64,000 nucleotides of DNA from Streptomyces massasporeus (GTDB lineage: Bacteria > Actinomycetota > Actinomycetes > Streptomycetales > Streptomycetaceae), in NCBI RefSeq assembly GCF_014648995.1, contig NZ_BMSE01000002.1, positions 682,001-746,000 on the forward strand, read 5' to 3'. Made by a program: the position numbers and the translations under genes. Positions within the stretch are counted from its first letter, which is position 1; every line of letters begins with the position of its first letter. Positions 25,548 to 34,988 of this stretch are shown here, piece after piece. The notes under the pieces were generated by a model. It was given only the letters and a program-made list of their open reading frames with translations, was not told where the DNA came from and did no database searches.

Positions 25548-27821
25548 CTACCCCTCGACGGTCTCCAGCCGCACCGCGCACGCCTTGAACTCCGGCATCC
25601 GGGAGGTCGGGTCGAGCGCGGGGTTGGTGAGGGTGTTGGCGCGGCCCTCGCCCGGCCAGTGGAAGGGCATGAAGACGGTGTCGGGCCGGATGGCGTCCGT
25701 GATCCTCGCGGGGGCCACGGCCCGGCCCCGCCGTGACACGACGGCCACCGGGTCGCCCTCGGCCGCCCCCAGCCGGGCGGCCAGCCTCGGGTGCAGCTCC
25801 ACGAAGGGCCCGGGCGCGGCGGCGTTCAGCTCCGCGACCCGCCGGGTCTGCGCCCCGGACTGGTACTGCGCCACGACCCGCCCGGTGGTCAGCAGCACCG
25901 GGTACTCGTCGTCCGGTTCCTCGGCGATCGCGCGGTGCGAGACGGGGACGAAGCGGGCGCGGCCGTCGGGCGTGGCGAAACGGTCGAGAAACAGGCGGGG
26001 CGTGCCGGGGTGGATCCGTACCGGTCCGTCGGTCGTGACCGCCGGGCGGCCCGGCGCGCGCCCTTGCGCGCAGGGGCCACCCGCCGCGTCGTCGGACCCG
26101 GCCGTCTCTCCCGGCGCGGGCCGCGCGGGCAGGCCGGGCGCCGGGACCCCTGACCCCGTCGTCACGGGGGAACGGCCCCCCGGAGCCTCCGCCCCTTCCG
26201 CCCCTTCCGCCTCTTCCGCCGGACAGGGCCAGAACACCCCGTCCTCCTCCGCCAGCCTCCGGTATGTGATCCCCGAGTAGTCCGCAGCCCCGCCCGCCGA
26301 CGCCCGGCGCAGCTCCTCGAAGACCTCCTCCGGGTCCGTCGGGAAGCCCTTCTCCACGCCCAGGCGGGCGGCCAGTTCGTGCAGCACCTCCAGGTCGCTG
26401 CGGATGCCGTCCGGCGGGGTGACCGCCCGGCGCCGCAGCAGCACCCTGCCCTCCAGGTTCGTCGTCGTGCCCGTCTCCTCGGCCCACTGGGTGACCGGCA
26501 GGACCACGTCCGCGAGCGCCGCGGTCTCCGACAGCACCACGTCGCAGACCGCCAGGAAGTCCAGCGACCTGATGCGCTCCTCGACGTGCGCGGCACGCGG
26601 CGCCGACACCACCGGGTTGGACGCCATCAGCAGCAGCGACCTGATGTCGCTGCCCAGCGCGTCCAGCAGCTCGTAGGCACTGCGCCCCGGCCCGGGCAGG
26701 CTGTCCGGGTCGACTCCCCACACCTCGGCGACATGCGCCCGCGCGGCCGGGTCGTCGAGCTTGCGGTAACCCGGCAACTGGTCGGCCTTCTGCCCGTGTT
26801 CCCGCCCGCCCTGCCCGTTGCCCTGCCCGGTCAGACAGCCGTACCCGGACAGCGGGCGGCCCGCCCGGCCGGTCGCCAGGCACAGGTTGATCCACGCGCC
26901 CACCGTGTCCGTGCCCTTGGACTGCTGCTCGGGCCCGCGCGCGGTGAGCACCATCGCCGACTCCGGCTCGCAGAACAGCCTTACGGTCTCCCGCAGTTGA
27001 GGAACGGACACCCCCGTGATCCGCTCCACGTACTCCGGCCAGTGCGCCATCGCCGCGGCCCGGGCGTCCTCCCAGCCGGCCGTGCGCTCCCGGACGTACT
27101 CCTCGTCCACCCGGCCCTCGGCGATCACCAGGTGCAGCAGGCCCAGGGCGAGGGCCAGGTCCGTGCCCGGCCGGGGCGCCAGGTGCAGGTCCGCCTGCTC
27201 GGCGGTCTTCGTGCGGCGCGGGTCGATGACGATCAGCGTGCCGCCGTTCTCCCGCAGCTCGGTGAAGAACCGCAGCGACGGCGGCATGGTCTCCGCGAGG
27301 TTCGACCCGACGAGGATCACGCAGCCGGACTTCGGGATGTCCTCCAGCGGGAACGGCAGCCCCCGGTCGAGACCGAACGCCTTGATGCCGGCGGCCGCCG
27401 CCGACGACATGCAGAAGCGGCCGTTGTAGTCGATCTGGGACGTGCCGAGCACGACCCGCGCGAACTTGCCGAGCGTGTACGCCTTCTCGTTCGTCAGCCC
27501 GCCCCCGCCGAACACCCCGAGCGCGTCCGGCCCGTACTCCGCGCGCGTGCGTCCCAGCCCCGCCGCGATCCGGTCCAGCGCCTCGTCCCAGGAGGCGGGC
27601 ATCAGCGTGCCGCCCTCGTCCCGCACCAGCGGGGAGGTCAGCCGCACGCCGGGCGCGAGCACCGCCGCGGCCGTCCGGCCCTTGCCGCACAGAGCACCCC
27701 GGTTCACGGGGAAGTCCGCGCGCTCGCTCACCTCGACGGTCCCGTCCGGCGCGGGCGTCAGGTTCATCCCGCACTGCAGGGCGCAGTACGGGCAGTGCGT
27801 GGGCGTCACGGTGCTCTGCAT
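25548..27821 (-). CDS. nasA: Assimilatory nitrate reductase, molybdopterin catalytic subunit
   Basis: This 757-aa cytoplasmic enzyme reduces nitrate to nitrite. The N-terminal [4Fe-4S] motif uses Cys10, Cys13, Cys17 and Cys45 (CPYCALQC...ALCGKG), followed by the bis-MGD molybdopterin domains and the C-terminal dinucleotide-binding domain. It lacks the C-terminal BFD [2Fe-2S] domain of some NasA proteins, so electrons must come from another protein. A Pro/Ala/Gly-rich insertion of about 60 residues (roughly 540-605) separates two core segments. It is preceded by a GlnR-type box at 27845-27882 and works upstream of nirBD. Confidence 0.93.
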   Translation of the reverse strand: MQSTVTPTHCPYCALQCGMNLTPAPDGTVEVSERADFPVNRGALCGKGRTAAAVLAPGVRLTSPLVRDEGGTLMPASWDEALDRIAAGLGRTRAEYGPDALGVFGGGGLTNEKAYTLGKFARVVLGTSQIDYNGRFCMSSAAAAGIKAFGLDRGLPFPLEDIPKSGCVILVGSNLAETMPPSLRFFTELRENGGTLIVIDPRRTKTAEQADLHLAPRPGTDLALALGLLHLVIAEGRVDEEYVRERTAGWEDARAAAMAHWPEYVERITGVSVPQLRETVRLFCEPESAMVLTARGPEQQSKGTDTVGAWINLCLATGRAGRPLSGYGCLTGQGNGQGGREHGQKADQLPGYRKLDDPAARAHVAEVWGVDPDSLPGPGRSAYELLDALGSDIRSLLLMASNPVVSAPRAAHVEERIRSLDFLAVCDVVLSETAALADVVLPVTQWAEETGTTTNLEGRVLLRRRAVTPPDGIRSDLEVLHELAARLGVEKGFPTDPEEVFEELRRASAGGAADYSGITYRRLAEEDGVFWPCPAEEAEGAEGAEAPGGRSPVTTGSGVPAPGLPARPAPGETAGSDDAAGGPCAQGRAPGRPAVTTDGPVRIHPGTPRLFLDRFATPDGRARFVPVSHRAIAEEPDDEYPVLLTTGRVVAQYQSGAQTRRVAELNAAAPGPFVELHPRLAARLGAAEGDPVAVVSRRGRAVAPARITDAIRPDTVFMPFHWPGEGRANTLTNPALDPTSRMPEFKACAVRLETVEG

Positions 27822-27844
27822 ACCGTTCAGCGTGCGTCGGCCGT

Positions 27845-27882
27845 GTTACGCCCGGGACGGTTCCCTGTTACGCGGCCGGGAC
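27845..27882 (-). promoter_or_regulatory. GlnR-type box upstream of nasA
   Basis: On the minus strand the five-base half-sites GTCCC, GTAAC, CCGTC and GTAAC are spaced by six bases each. The two GTAAC b-sites are 22 bp apart, as in GlnR boxes, and lie 24-61 bp upstream of the ATG. nasA is a recognised GlnR target in Streptomyces. The two a-sites match poorly. Confidence 0.6.
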
Positions 27883-28151
27883 GGCAACCTCCCCGCCGCC
27901 GGCCCACCCGCGTGAGGCAGGAGCCCGCCGCCCTGGTCAGGCACAGGCCCGCCCTCCTTCAGGTTGCCGCCGACCGGCACGGACGTTGCCTGTGGGACAA
28001 GAAGCGCCACATGTGGCTCATTGCGTTCCTTTCTTGGCCGATCCGGCCTCGTTGAGAGTTGAATCAGCCGCACTACGCTCTCGCTACGCGCAGCGCTCGC
28101 ACGACTCCGCACGGCGTTCGACCCGGGCATGCCCGCCACTCACGGCTGCAT

Positions 28152-28176
28152 CCACCCGCGGCATTGCCGCGGGTGG
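28152..28176. promoter_or_regulatory. Perfect 25-bp palindrome before the adenylation-enzyme operon
   Basis: Arms CCACCCGCGGCA and TGCCGCGGGTGG are exact reverse complements around one T, 38 bp upstream of the ATG at 28214. Either a repressor operator or an RNA hairpin in the leader. The rest of 27822-28213 holds the nasA GlnR-type box, but no gene that I can support. Confidence 0.55.
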
Positions 28177-28213
28177 CAATCCGACCTCGAAACAGCCAGG
28201 AGGCCACCCGATC

Positions 28214-29734
28214 ATGCCTCTGCGCCACTTGACCCCCCACGACCAGCAGCTCTTCCGGCAGTACGGCCGAGGCCCCACCGTCCCCGTCCCCGACCCGCTC
28301 CTGCACCACGCCGTCGCCCGGCACGCCCTGGTCACCCCGCACGCCGTCGCCGCCGAACACCGGGGCGCCCGCATCACCTACGGCGAACTCGACCGGTACG
28401 CCGGTGCCCTCGCCGACCGCCTGGTCCGCGAGGGCGTACGCCCCGGCGACCACGTCGCCCTGTTCGTCCGCCGCTCGATCCCGATGCTGGTCGGCCTGCT
28501 CGGCATCCTGAAGGCCGGCGCCGCGTACGTCCCGCAGGACATCGGCCTCGCACCCCCGGCCCAGCTCACCCACGTCATCCGCACCGCCCGCACCCGGGTC
28601 GTCCTCACGGTCGCCGAGCACGCCCACCGCGTGCCCCTGCCGGACGGCCATCTGCTGCTCCCGCTCGACGAGCCGCTGCCGTACGCCCCGGCCCCGCGCG
28701 TCCGCGTCACCGGCGACGACGGCGCCTACGTCCTGTTCACCTCCGGCACCACCGGCCGCCCCAACGGCGTGAAGGTCACCCACCGCAACGTCGCCAACCT
28801 CCTGCTCACCGCCCCGGGCGGCCTCGGCGTCCGCCCCGGCGACCGCGTCGCCCAGCTCCTCAACATCGCCTTCGACATGGCCGCCTGGGAGATCCTCGGC
28901 TGCCTCGTCCAGGGCGGCACGCTCGTCATCCGGGGCAAGGACCTCGCCGCGGCGGCCCGCACCGCCGACGTGCTGATCGCGACCCCGACCGTGCTGTCCG
29001 GCCTCGACCCGGCCGCCTGCCCGCGGGTGCGCACGGTCGCCGTCGCGGGGGAGCCCTGCCCGCGCCCGCTGGCCGACCGGTGGGCCCGGCAGGCCGCCTT
29101 CTTCAACTGCTGCGGCCCCACGGAGACGACGATCGTCAACACGATGAGCCGCCACGACCCGTCCGCCCCGCTGCTCACCATCGGCCGCCCCACCCCCAAC
29201 AACACGGTCTACGTCCTCGACGCCGACCGCCGTCCCCTGCCGATCGGCGAGGTGGGCGAGATGTGGGCCGGCGGCGCCTGCGTCTCCGCCGGCTACCTCG
29301 GCGACGACGCCCTCAACGCCGAGCGCTACGCCCCCGACCCGTTCCTCGGCGGCGGCCGGCGCATGTTCCGCACCCGCGACCTCGGCCGCTGGACCCCCGG
29401 GGGCGAACTGGAGCACCTGGGCCGCACCGACGACCAGGTCAAGGTGCGCGGCTTCCGCGTCGAGCTGGACTCCGTCTCCTCCGTCCTGGAGTCGGCCGCC
29501 GGCTGCACCCGCGCCGTCACCCTGAAACGTGACGCCCGCACCCTGGTCTCCTTCGTCTGCCCGGCGGACGTCGACCCGGACGCGGCCCGCCGCGCGGTCG
29601 CGGACGCCCTGCCCTACTACTGCGTCCCCGAGCAGGTCCTGCCGCTGGCCCTGCTCCCCGAGACCGACCGCGGCAAGGTCGACAAACAGGCGCTGCTGCA
29701 CATGATCGAGGAGCGCGTGGCGGTGGCCCGATGA
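28214..29734 (+). CDS. Free-standing amino-acid-type adenylation enzyme (NRPS A-domain-like)
   Basis: This 506-aa ANL-superfamily enzyme has adenylation core motifs in order: A2 LKAGAAYVPQDI (100), A3 FTSGTTGRPNGVK (175), A4 FDMAAWEI (220), A5 NCCGPTETT (298), A7 FRTRDLGRW (385), A8 GRTDDQVKVRGFRVELD (403) and A10 DRGKVDK with Lys488. Asp221 sits where NRPS A domains bind the substrate alpha-amino group, so an alpha-amino acid is a reasonable substrate guess. No carrier, condensation or reductase domain follows; the protein ends ten residues after the A10 helix. AGGAGG supports ATG 28214. It is first gene of a three-gene operon, overlapping the next by 4 bp. Confidence 0.85.
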   Translation: MPLRHLTPHDQQLFRQYGRGPTVPVPDPLLHHAVARHALVTPHAVAAEHRGARITYGELDRYAGALADRLVREGVRPGDHVALFVRRSIPMLVGLLGILKAGAAYVPQDIGLAPPAQLTHVIRTARTRVVLTVAEHAHRVPLPDGHLLLPLDEPLPYAPAPRVRVTGDDGAYVLFTSGTTGRPNGVKVTHRNVANLLLTAPGGLGVRPGDRVAQLLNIAFDMAAWEILGCLVQGGTLVIRGKDLAAAARTADVLIATPTVLSGLDPAACPRVRTVAVAGEPCPRPLADRWARQAAFFNCCGPTETTIVNTMSRHDPSAPLLTIGRPTPNNTVYVLDADRRPLPIGEVGEMWAGGACVSAGYLGDDALNAERYAPDPFLGGGRRMFRTRDLGRWTPGGELEHLGRTDDQVKVRGFRVELDSVSSVLESAAGCTRAVTLKRDARTLVSFVCPADVDPDAARRAVADALPYYCVPEQVLPLALLPETDRGKVDKQALLHMIEERVAVAR

Positions 29735-30987
29735 CCACGTCCCCGCCCCGGAACCAGCAGGCCACCGGCGGACTCCCGCCGCTCCTGTCCGGCCCGCGCC
29801 GCCTGCTCAAACACCCCCGCCTGATGCACTACAACCGGCTGGCGGCCCTGGTCCTGCTGGCCAACGCGGTCTTCGCGGCGACCGCCTGGCCGCTGACCGC
29901 GCCCACCCTCGGGCACGCCGCCCTCGCCAACCTCGCCCTCGCCGTCGTCGTACGCCAGCAGTACGTCGTCAACCTGCTGTTCCGCCTGGCGACCTCGGCG
30001 CCGACCAGCTGGCCGCTGCGGGTCCGCTGGACGCTCGGCAAGGTGTACCACTTCGGCGGACTGCACGTCGGCGGAGCGCTGGCCGGCACGGCCTGGTTCC
30101 TGGCGCTGACGATCACGACACCCAGCGGTCCCCTCCGGGCCGTCGGCTGGACCCTGATCGCCCTCCTCGCCCTGATCATCGCCACCGCCCTGCCGCCCTT
30201 CCGCTCCCGCCGGCACGACCACTTCGAGAAGATCCACCGCTTCGGCGGCTGGACGGCCCTGGCCCTGTTCTGGACGCACACGCTGCTGGCGTCGCCGGGC
30301 CCCTGGGAGGTCGGCACACTCGCGGTGGTCACCTTCAGCGTCGCCCTGCCCTGGCTGCGGCTGCGCAAGGTGGACGTCCGCCTCGAACGCCCCTCCTCCC
30401 ACGTCGTCCTGGCCCGCTTCGACCACGGCGAGACCCCCTTCGCGGGCTCGTCCACCGCGATCAGCCGCAGCCCGCTGAAGGAATGGCACTCCTTCGCCAA
30501 CGTCCCCGCCCCCGGCGAGTCCGGCTTCCGGCTCACGATCTCCCGGGCCGGCGACTGGACCGGCTCCTTCATCGACGACCTGCCCCGGCAGGTGTGGGTC
30601 AAGGGCATCACCACGGCCGGCGTCGCCAACATCGAGGTCCTGTTCACCAAGGTGGTCTACGTCGCCACCGGCAGCGGCATCGGCCCCTGCCTGCCCCACC
30701 TGCTCGCCGCCCAGGTGCCCTCCCGGCTCGTCTGGGCGACCCGCGACCCCCGCACGACCTACGGCGACGCCCTGGTCGACGAGATCCTCGCCGTCCAGCC
30801 ACACGCCCTGATCTGGGACACCTCCCGGCACGGCAAGCCCGACATGGTGCGCCTCGCCCACGAGGCCTGCCGGGACTTCGGCGCCGAGGCGGTCATCTGC
30901 ATCTCCAACAAGAAGCTGACCTGGCAGGTGGTCCACGGCCTGGAGCGGCGGGGCATCCCGGCGTACGGCGCGATCTGGGACTCGTAG
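29731..30987 (+). CDS. Membrane ferric-reductase-like flavoprotein
   Basis: This 418-aa protein has about five to six membrane helices in the first ~210 residues with histidines in helices (VYHFGGLHVGG near 110, HRFGGWTALALFWTHTLL near 170) that could ligate heme, as in ferric-reductase/NOX-type proteins. A cytoplasmic FAD/NAD(P)-binding part follows: FAD-domain-like strands then GSGIGPCLPHLLA near 313 (nucleotide loop) and WDTSRHGKPDM. The ATG overlaps the preceding stop (ATGA), implying coupled synthesis with the adenylation enzyme. Substrate unknown; it may move electrons across or along the membrane for modification of the activated acid. Confidence 0.7.
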   Translation: MTTSPPRNQQATGGLPPLLSGPRRLLKHPRLMHYNRLAALVLLANAVFAATAWPLTAPTLGHAALANLALAVVVRQQYVVNLLFRLATSAPTSWPLRVRWTLGKVYHFGGLHVGGALAGTAWFLALTITTPSGPLRAVGWTLIALLALIIATALPPFRSRRHDHFEKIHRFGGWTALALFWTHTLLASPGPWEVGTLAVVTFSVALPWLRLRKVDVRLERPSSHVVLARFDHGETPFAGSSTAISRSPLKEWHSFANVPAPGESGFRLTISRAGDWTGSFIDDLPRQVWVKGITTAGVANIEVLFTKVVYVATGSGIGPCLPHLLAAQVPSRLVWATRDPRTTYGDALVDEILAVQPHALIWDTSRHGKPDMVRLAHEACRDFGAEAVICISNKKLTWQVVHGLERRGIPAYGAIWDS

Positions 30988-30999
30988 AAGGGGATACCG

Positions 31000-31767
31000 A
31001 TGAACAACCTGAAACTGGAACGGGACGGCCGGGTGGCGACCGTACGTCTGCACCGCCCGCACGTACGCAACGCGCTCAGCTCGGCGCTGCTGTCCGAACT
31101 CCTCGACACTCTCCGCCCGTTGGACGCGGACCCCGAGGTCGGCTGCTTCGTCGTCACCGGCTCGGACACGGTCTTCGCGGCGGGTGCCGACATCAAGGAG
31201 ATGGCGGGGAAGTCGGCCGTCGACATGGCGGCCGAGGACTACTTCGCCGCCTGGGAGGAGTTCGCGGACCTCCGCACCCCGAAGATCGCGGCCGTCAACG
31301 GCCCTGCCCTGGGCGGGGGTTGCGAGCTGGCGATGATGTGCGACCTGATCGTCGCGGGGGAGTCGGCGGTCTTCGGCCAGCCCGAGATCAAGCTCGGCGT
31401 GATCCCCGGCATCGGCGGCACCCAGCGGCTGACCCGGCTCGTCGGCCGGGCCACGGCCATGGACCTGGTCCTCACCGGCCGCACCATGGACGCACGGGAG
31501 GCTGGGCGCTGCGGTCTCGTCTCCCGCGTGGTCCCGGACGACCGGGTCCTGCCCGAGGCCCTCGAAGCGGCGACGGCGATCGCCTCCTACGGCCGCGCGG
31601 CGGTCAGGGCGGCCCGCGAGTGCGTCGAGATGGCCCTGGAAACCGGCCTGCGCGACGGCATCCGCTTCGAACGCCGCGTCTTCCACGCCCTGTTCGCCAC
31701 CGACGACCAGAAGGAGGGGATGACGGCGTTCCTGGAGAAGCGCCCCCCGCGCTTCCGCGGACGCTGA
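31000..31767 (+). CDS. Enoyl-CoA hydratase/isomerase (crotonase) family protein
   Basis: This 255-aa crotonase has the oxyanion-hole blocks FAAGADIKEM (about 62) and NGPALGGGCELAMMCDL (about 100) with both catalytic glutamates available (GGCELA; FGQPEIKLGVIPG). It would hydrate or isomerise an enoyl-CoA-type thioester. It starts 12 bp after the ferric-reductase-like gene with AAGGGG upstream, and is probably the third gene of that operon. The pairing with an adenylation enzyme that has no carrier domain suggests CoA or a trans carrier as thiol acceptor, which is inference. Confidence 0.88.
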   Translation: MNNLKLERDGRVATVRLHRPHVRNALSSALLSELLDTLRPLDADPEVGCFVVTGSDTVFAAGADIKEMAGKSAVDMAAEDYFAAWEEFADLRTPKIAAVNGPALGGGCELAMMCDLIVAGESAVFGQPEIKLGVIPGIGGTQRLTRLVGRATAMDLVLTGRTMDAREAGRCGLVSRVVPDDRVLPEALEAATAIASYGRAAVRAARECVEMALETGLRDGIRFERRVFHALFATDDQKEGMTAFLEKRPPRFRGR

Positions 31768-31778
31768 CGGCGGCCCGG

Positions 31779-32477
31779 CTATCCGAGAGGGTCTTCGGCC
31801 GACGCCAAGGCCCTCTCCACTCCCGGCTCCCGCGGCCCGAGGAACCGCGGGTCCGGCCGGAACACCGCGTCCAGTGCGGCCTTCCCGGCGGCGAAGATCT
31901 CCCGGGTGCCCCCGTAGTACCAGGTCGCGTCGTGCACGGCGTCCACCCCGACCCCGTACGACGCGACCCCCGCCGCCTCGCACAGCGCCACCGCGCGCCG
32001 GATGTGGAAGCCCTGGCTGATGAGCACGGCCCGGTCCACCCCGAAGATCTTCTTCGCGCGCACGCACGAGTCCCAGGTGTCGAACCCCGCGTAGTCGCTG
32101 ACGATCCGCCCGTCGGGCACCCCGTGCCGGGTCAGGTACCCGCGCATCGCGTCCGGCTCGTCGTAGTCCTCGCGGCTGTTGTCCCCGGTGACGAGCACCA
32201 CCTCCACCCGCCCTTCCCGGTACAGCTTCGCCGCCGCGTCCAGCCGGTGCGCGAGGTACGGCGAGGGCTCGCCCTCCCACAGCCCGGCACCGAACACCAC
32301 GGCCACATCGGTACGCGGCACATCCGCCGTCGTACGCAGCCGGTCACCCGCCACGGTGTACATCCAGGTCGCCGGAAGCAGCGCGAGCACGCACCCGGCC
32401 ATCACGGCCTGCACCAGCCGCCGCTGCCCCCGCCGGGTACGCGGCAGCCGGGGTCTGCGCAACGTCACACGACGCAT
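31779..32477 (-). CDS. SanA/YdcF-like DUF218 membrane protein
   Basis: This 232-aa protein has a basic N-terminus, one membrane helix (about 21-40, AVMAGCVLALLPATWMYTV) and an extracytoplasmic DUF218 domain with DVAVVFGAGLWEGEPSPYLAHRLD and VTGDNSREDYDEPDAM. SanA-type proteins affect envelope permeability and vancomycin sensitivity in enterobacteria; the biochemical activity is unknown. ATG 32477 is supported by GGAGGGACC. The gene is convergent with the crotonase operon. Confidence 0.85.
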   Translation of the reverse strand: MRRVTLRRPRLPRTRRGQRRLVQAVMAGCVLALLPATWMYTVAGDRLRTTADVPRTDVAVVFGAGLWEGEPSPYLAHRLDAAAKLYREGRVEVVLVTGDNSREDYDEPDAMRGYLTRHGVPDGRIVSDYAGFDTWDSCVRAKKIFGVDRAVLISQGFHIRRAVALCEAAGVASYGVGVDAVHDATWYYGGTREIFAAGKAALDAVFRPDPRFLGPREPGVERALASAEDPLG

Positions 32478-32690
32478 CGGACGGTCCCTCCCCAGGTCGG
32501 CCCCTCGACAGTCAGGGACGCCCTCCGGGGCCGCCCGGTTCATCCGCGGCCGCGTGACCAGCTTCACTCCATTCACCGAAACCGCAGGTCACGACACCTC
32601 ACACACCCCTGTCCCGGATCGTGAACCGCTGGAAAACACCCGTGACGCCCAGGCAACGGGAAGGCAACGCGCCGCCGCCACCATCGGTGC

Positions 32691-33458
32691 ATGCCCCGTC
32701 AGCTGAGCCTCGTCCCGCCGCCCGCCCCGCGCCGCCCCGCCGCGCCCGCCCTCGTGGTCGTGGCGCACGGCAGCCGCGACCCCCGCGCGCTGAGCACCGT
32801 GAGCGCGCTCCTCGACCGGGTCCGGGCCCTGCGCCCCGACGTGCCGGTGCACCTGGGTCACATCGAACTCAACGCCCCCCTGCTCCCCGACACGCTCGCC
32901 GCCCTGGGCGACACGGAGGCGGTCCTCGTCCCCCTCCTCCTCAGCCGCGGCTACCACGTCAAACAGGACATCCCCGAGATGGCCGCCGCCTCCCGGGCCC
33001 GCACCCACCTGGCGGCCCCCCTCGGCCCCCACCCGCTCCTCGTCGACGCCCTCCAGGCCCGCCTGACGGAGGCCGGCTGGGGCGGGACACCCCCACGCAC
33101 CAGCGCGGTGGTCCTCGCCGCCGCGGGCTCCCGCGACCCGGACGCGAAAACGGACACGGGCCGCACGGCCCACCTCCTCGCGGCCCGCCTCGGCGTTCCG
33201 GTCATCCCGGCCTACGCCTCCGCCGCGACCCCGACGGTCGACACAGCCGTCCGCACCCTCCTGGCGAGGGGCCGCCGCCACATCGCCCTCGCGTCCTACT
33301 TCACGGCCCCCGGCCGCTTCGCCACGGAGTGCACCCAGAAGGCCCCCTGGATAGCAGCGGCCCCCCTGGGCACCCACCCGAAGATGGCCCAGCTCCTCCT
33401 CCACCGCTACGACGAGGCTTTGGCAAACGCGGCCTCCAGGGAACTGGCCTCAGCCTGA
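32691..33458 (+). CDS. CbiX-type sirohydrochlorin chelatase
   Basis: This 255-aa protein has two tandem CbiX-like halves: the first begins [13 protein letters not shown] (metal/substrate His in AHGSRD, about 24-30) with [13 protein letters not shown], the second begins [13 protein letters not shown] and contains SYFTAPGRF. Such enzymes insert Fe2+ (siroheme) or Co2+ (cobalamin) into sirohydrochlorin. The second half lacks the His of AHGSRD, so only the first half is probably catalytic. A siroheme role fits the nirB gene in this region. The start is ATG 32691. Confidence 0.88.
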   Translation: MPRQLSLVPPPAPRRPAAPALVVVAHGSRDPRALSTVSALLDRVRALRPDVPVHLGHIELNAPLLPDTLAALGDTEAVLVPLLLSRGYHVKQDIPEMAAASRARTHLAAPLGPHPLLVDALQARLTEAGWGGTPPRTSAVVLAAAGSRDPDAKTDTGRTAHLLAARLGVPVIPAYASAATPTVDTAVRTLLARGRRHIALASYFTAPGRFATECTQKAPWIAAAPLGTHPKMAQLLLHRYDEALANAASRELASA

Positions 33459-33484
33459 TATCGGGGGAGCGGGGCCATGCCCCC

Positions 33485-33517
33485 AGGGGCGCGGGGAACT
33501 GCGCGACCAGCCAAAAA
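33485..33517. repeat. Dispersed Streptomyces intergenic repeat
   Basis: The core GGGGCGCGGGGAACTGCGCG is also present twice, in inverted orientation, at 39607-39688 in this window. This element recurs in intergenic regions of many Streptomyces. Here it lies between the CbiX and dgt genes, in the 118 bp gap. Confidence 0.7.
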
Positions 33518-33576
33518 CCACCCGCACACGCCCCACAACAGAACCCGGCACACGCGTTGGCGCTTACTGTCGAGCC

Positions 33577-34854
33577 ATGGACGGCACCGCACAACACCCC
33601 CCCGCCTACGACCCGACGTCAGTCGACCGCTGGGCCCCGGAACCCGACAAACGCCCCGGCCGCACAGCCTTCCAACGCGACAGGGCAAGGGTCCTCCACT
33701 CCGCCGCCCTCAGAAGACTCGCCGGCAAGACCCAAGTCGTGACACCCGGCACCATGGGCCCCGCCTGGGACGCCAGCCCCCGCACCCGCCTCACCCACTC
33801 CCTCGAATGCGCCCAGGTCGGCCGCGAACTGGGCGCGGCCCTCGGCTGCGATCCCGACCTCGTGGAAGCCGCCTGCCTCTCCCACGACCTCGGCCACCCA
33901 CCCTTCGGCCACAACGGCGAACAGGCCCTCAACGAGTTCGCGGCGGACTGCGGCGGCTTCGAGGGCAACGCCCAGTCCCTCAGACTCCTCACCCGCATCG
34001 AGCCCAAACGGTTCACCCCGGACGGCTCCGTCGGCCTCAACCTCACCCGCGCCGCCCTCGACGCCGCCACCAAGTACCCCTGGCCCCGCGGCGCCCACCC
34101 CACCGACCCGGCGTCCCACAAGTTCGGCGTCTACGAGGACGACCGCCCGGTCTTCGACTGGCTCCGCAAGGACGCCCCCGGCACCCGCACCTGCTTCGAG
34201 GCGCAGGTCATGGACTGGTCCGACGACGTGGCCTACTCCGTGCACGACGTCGAGGACGGCCTGCACGCCGGCCACATCGACCCGAACTGCCTCCAGGCGG
34301 ACCCCGAACGCCGGGACGTCTTCGAGGTCGCCCGCGGCCGGTACGTGCCCGCCGACACCGACCCCGCCGAGCTCGCCGAGGCCCTGGACCGGCTCCTGGC
34401 CCAGGAGTGGTGGCCGCACGGCTACGACGGCACCGCCGTCGCCCAGGCCCGCCTGAAGGACGCCACCAGCCAGCTCATCGGCCGCTTCTGCCTGGCCGCC
34501 GAGACCGCCACCCGCACCGCGTACGGGGCCGGGCGGCTCACCCGGTACGCCGCCGAGCTGGTCGTCCCGCGCGAGACCCGGATGGAGTGCGCCGTCCTCA
34601 AGGCCGTCGCCGACCTCTACGTCATACAGCGCGCCGAGCAGGAGCGGCTGCGCGCCGACCAGCGGATCGTCGTCGCCGAACTGGCCGAGGCGCTCACCGC
34701 CCGCGCCCCGGACGGCCTGGACCCGCAGTTCCGCGCCCTGTTCGACCGGGCGGCGGACGACAGGGCGCGCAAGCGGGTGATCGTCGACCAGATCGCCTCC
34801 CTCACCGACACGTCCGCCCGCTCGCTTCACGCCCGTCTGACGGGGCAGGGATGA
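33577..34854 (+). CDS. dgt: Deoxyguanosinetriphosphate triphosphohydrolase-like HD protein
   Basis: This 425-aa cytoplasmic enzyme hydrolyses dNTPs to deoxynucleosides and triphosphate. HD-domain metal ligands are visible in [14 protein letters not shown] (about 69-82) and [19 protein letters not shown] (about 98-116), with the C-terminal dNTPase region following. The length is typical of actinobacterial dGTPase-like proteins. It is probably transcribed with nothing upstream, and precedes a ferredoxin reductase and dnaG, an arrangement conserved in actinobacteria. Confidence 0.94.
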   Translation: MDGTAQHPPAYDPTSVDRWAPEPDKRPGRTAFQRDRARVLHSAALRRLAGKTQVVTPGTMGPAWDASPRTRLTHSLECAQVGRELGAALGCDPDLVEAACLSHDLGHPPFGHNGEQALNEFAADCGGFEGNAQSLRLLTRIEPKRFTPDGSVGLNLTRAALDAATKYPWPRGAHPTDPASHKFGVYEDDRPVFDWLRKDAPGTRTCFEAQVMDWSDDVAYSVHDVEDGLHAGHIDPNCLQADPERRDVFEVARGRYVPADTDPAELAEALDRLLAQEWWPHGYDGTAVAQARLKDATSQLIGRFCLAAETATRTAYGAGRLTRYAAELVVPRETRMECAVLKAVADLYVIQRAEQERLRADQRIVVAELAEALTARAPDGLDPQFRALFDRAADDRARKRVIVDQIASLTDTSARSLHARLTGQG

Positions 34855-34988
34855 CACTGACGCGACGGGTGGGACGCGAGCACCCCCGAATGTGACCCTC
34901 CGTGGCCTGATCGGGTCACTCCCTCTTCCCGCATCACGCTCCGTGCGGGACGCTCGCAAGTGGCGACACCCTGACGAGGAGGCAACAA

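Noticed and set aside
30483..32624. 713-aa plus-strand frame spanning the flavoprotein, crotonase and DUF218 genes
   Set aside because: Shadow frame over three well-supported genes, with Arg/Pro-rich composition.
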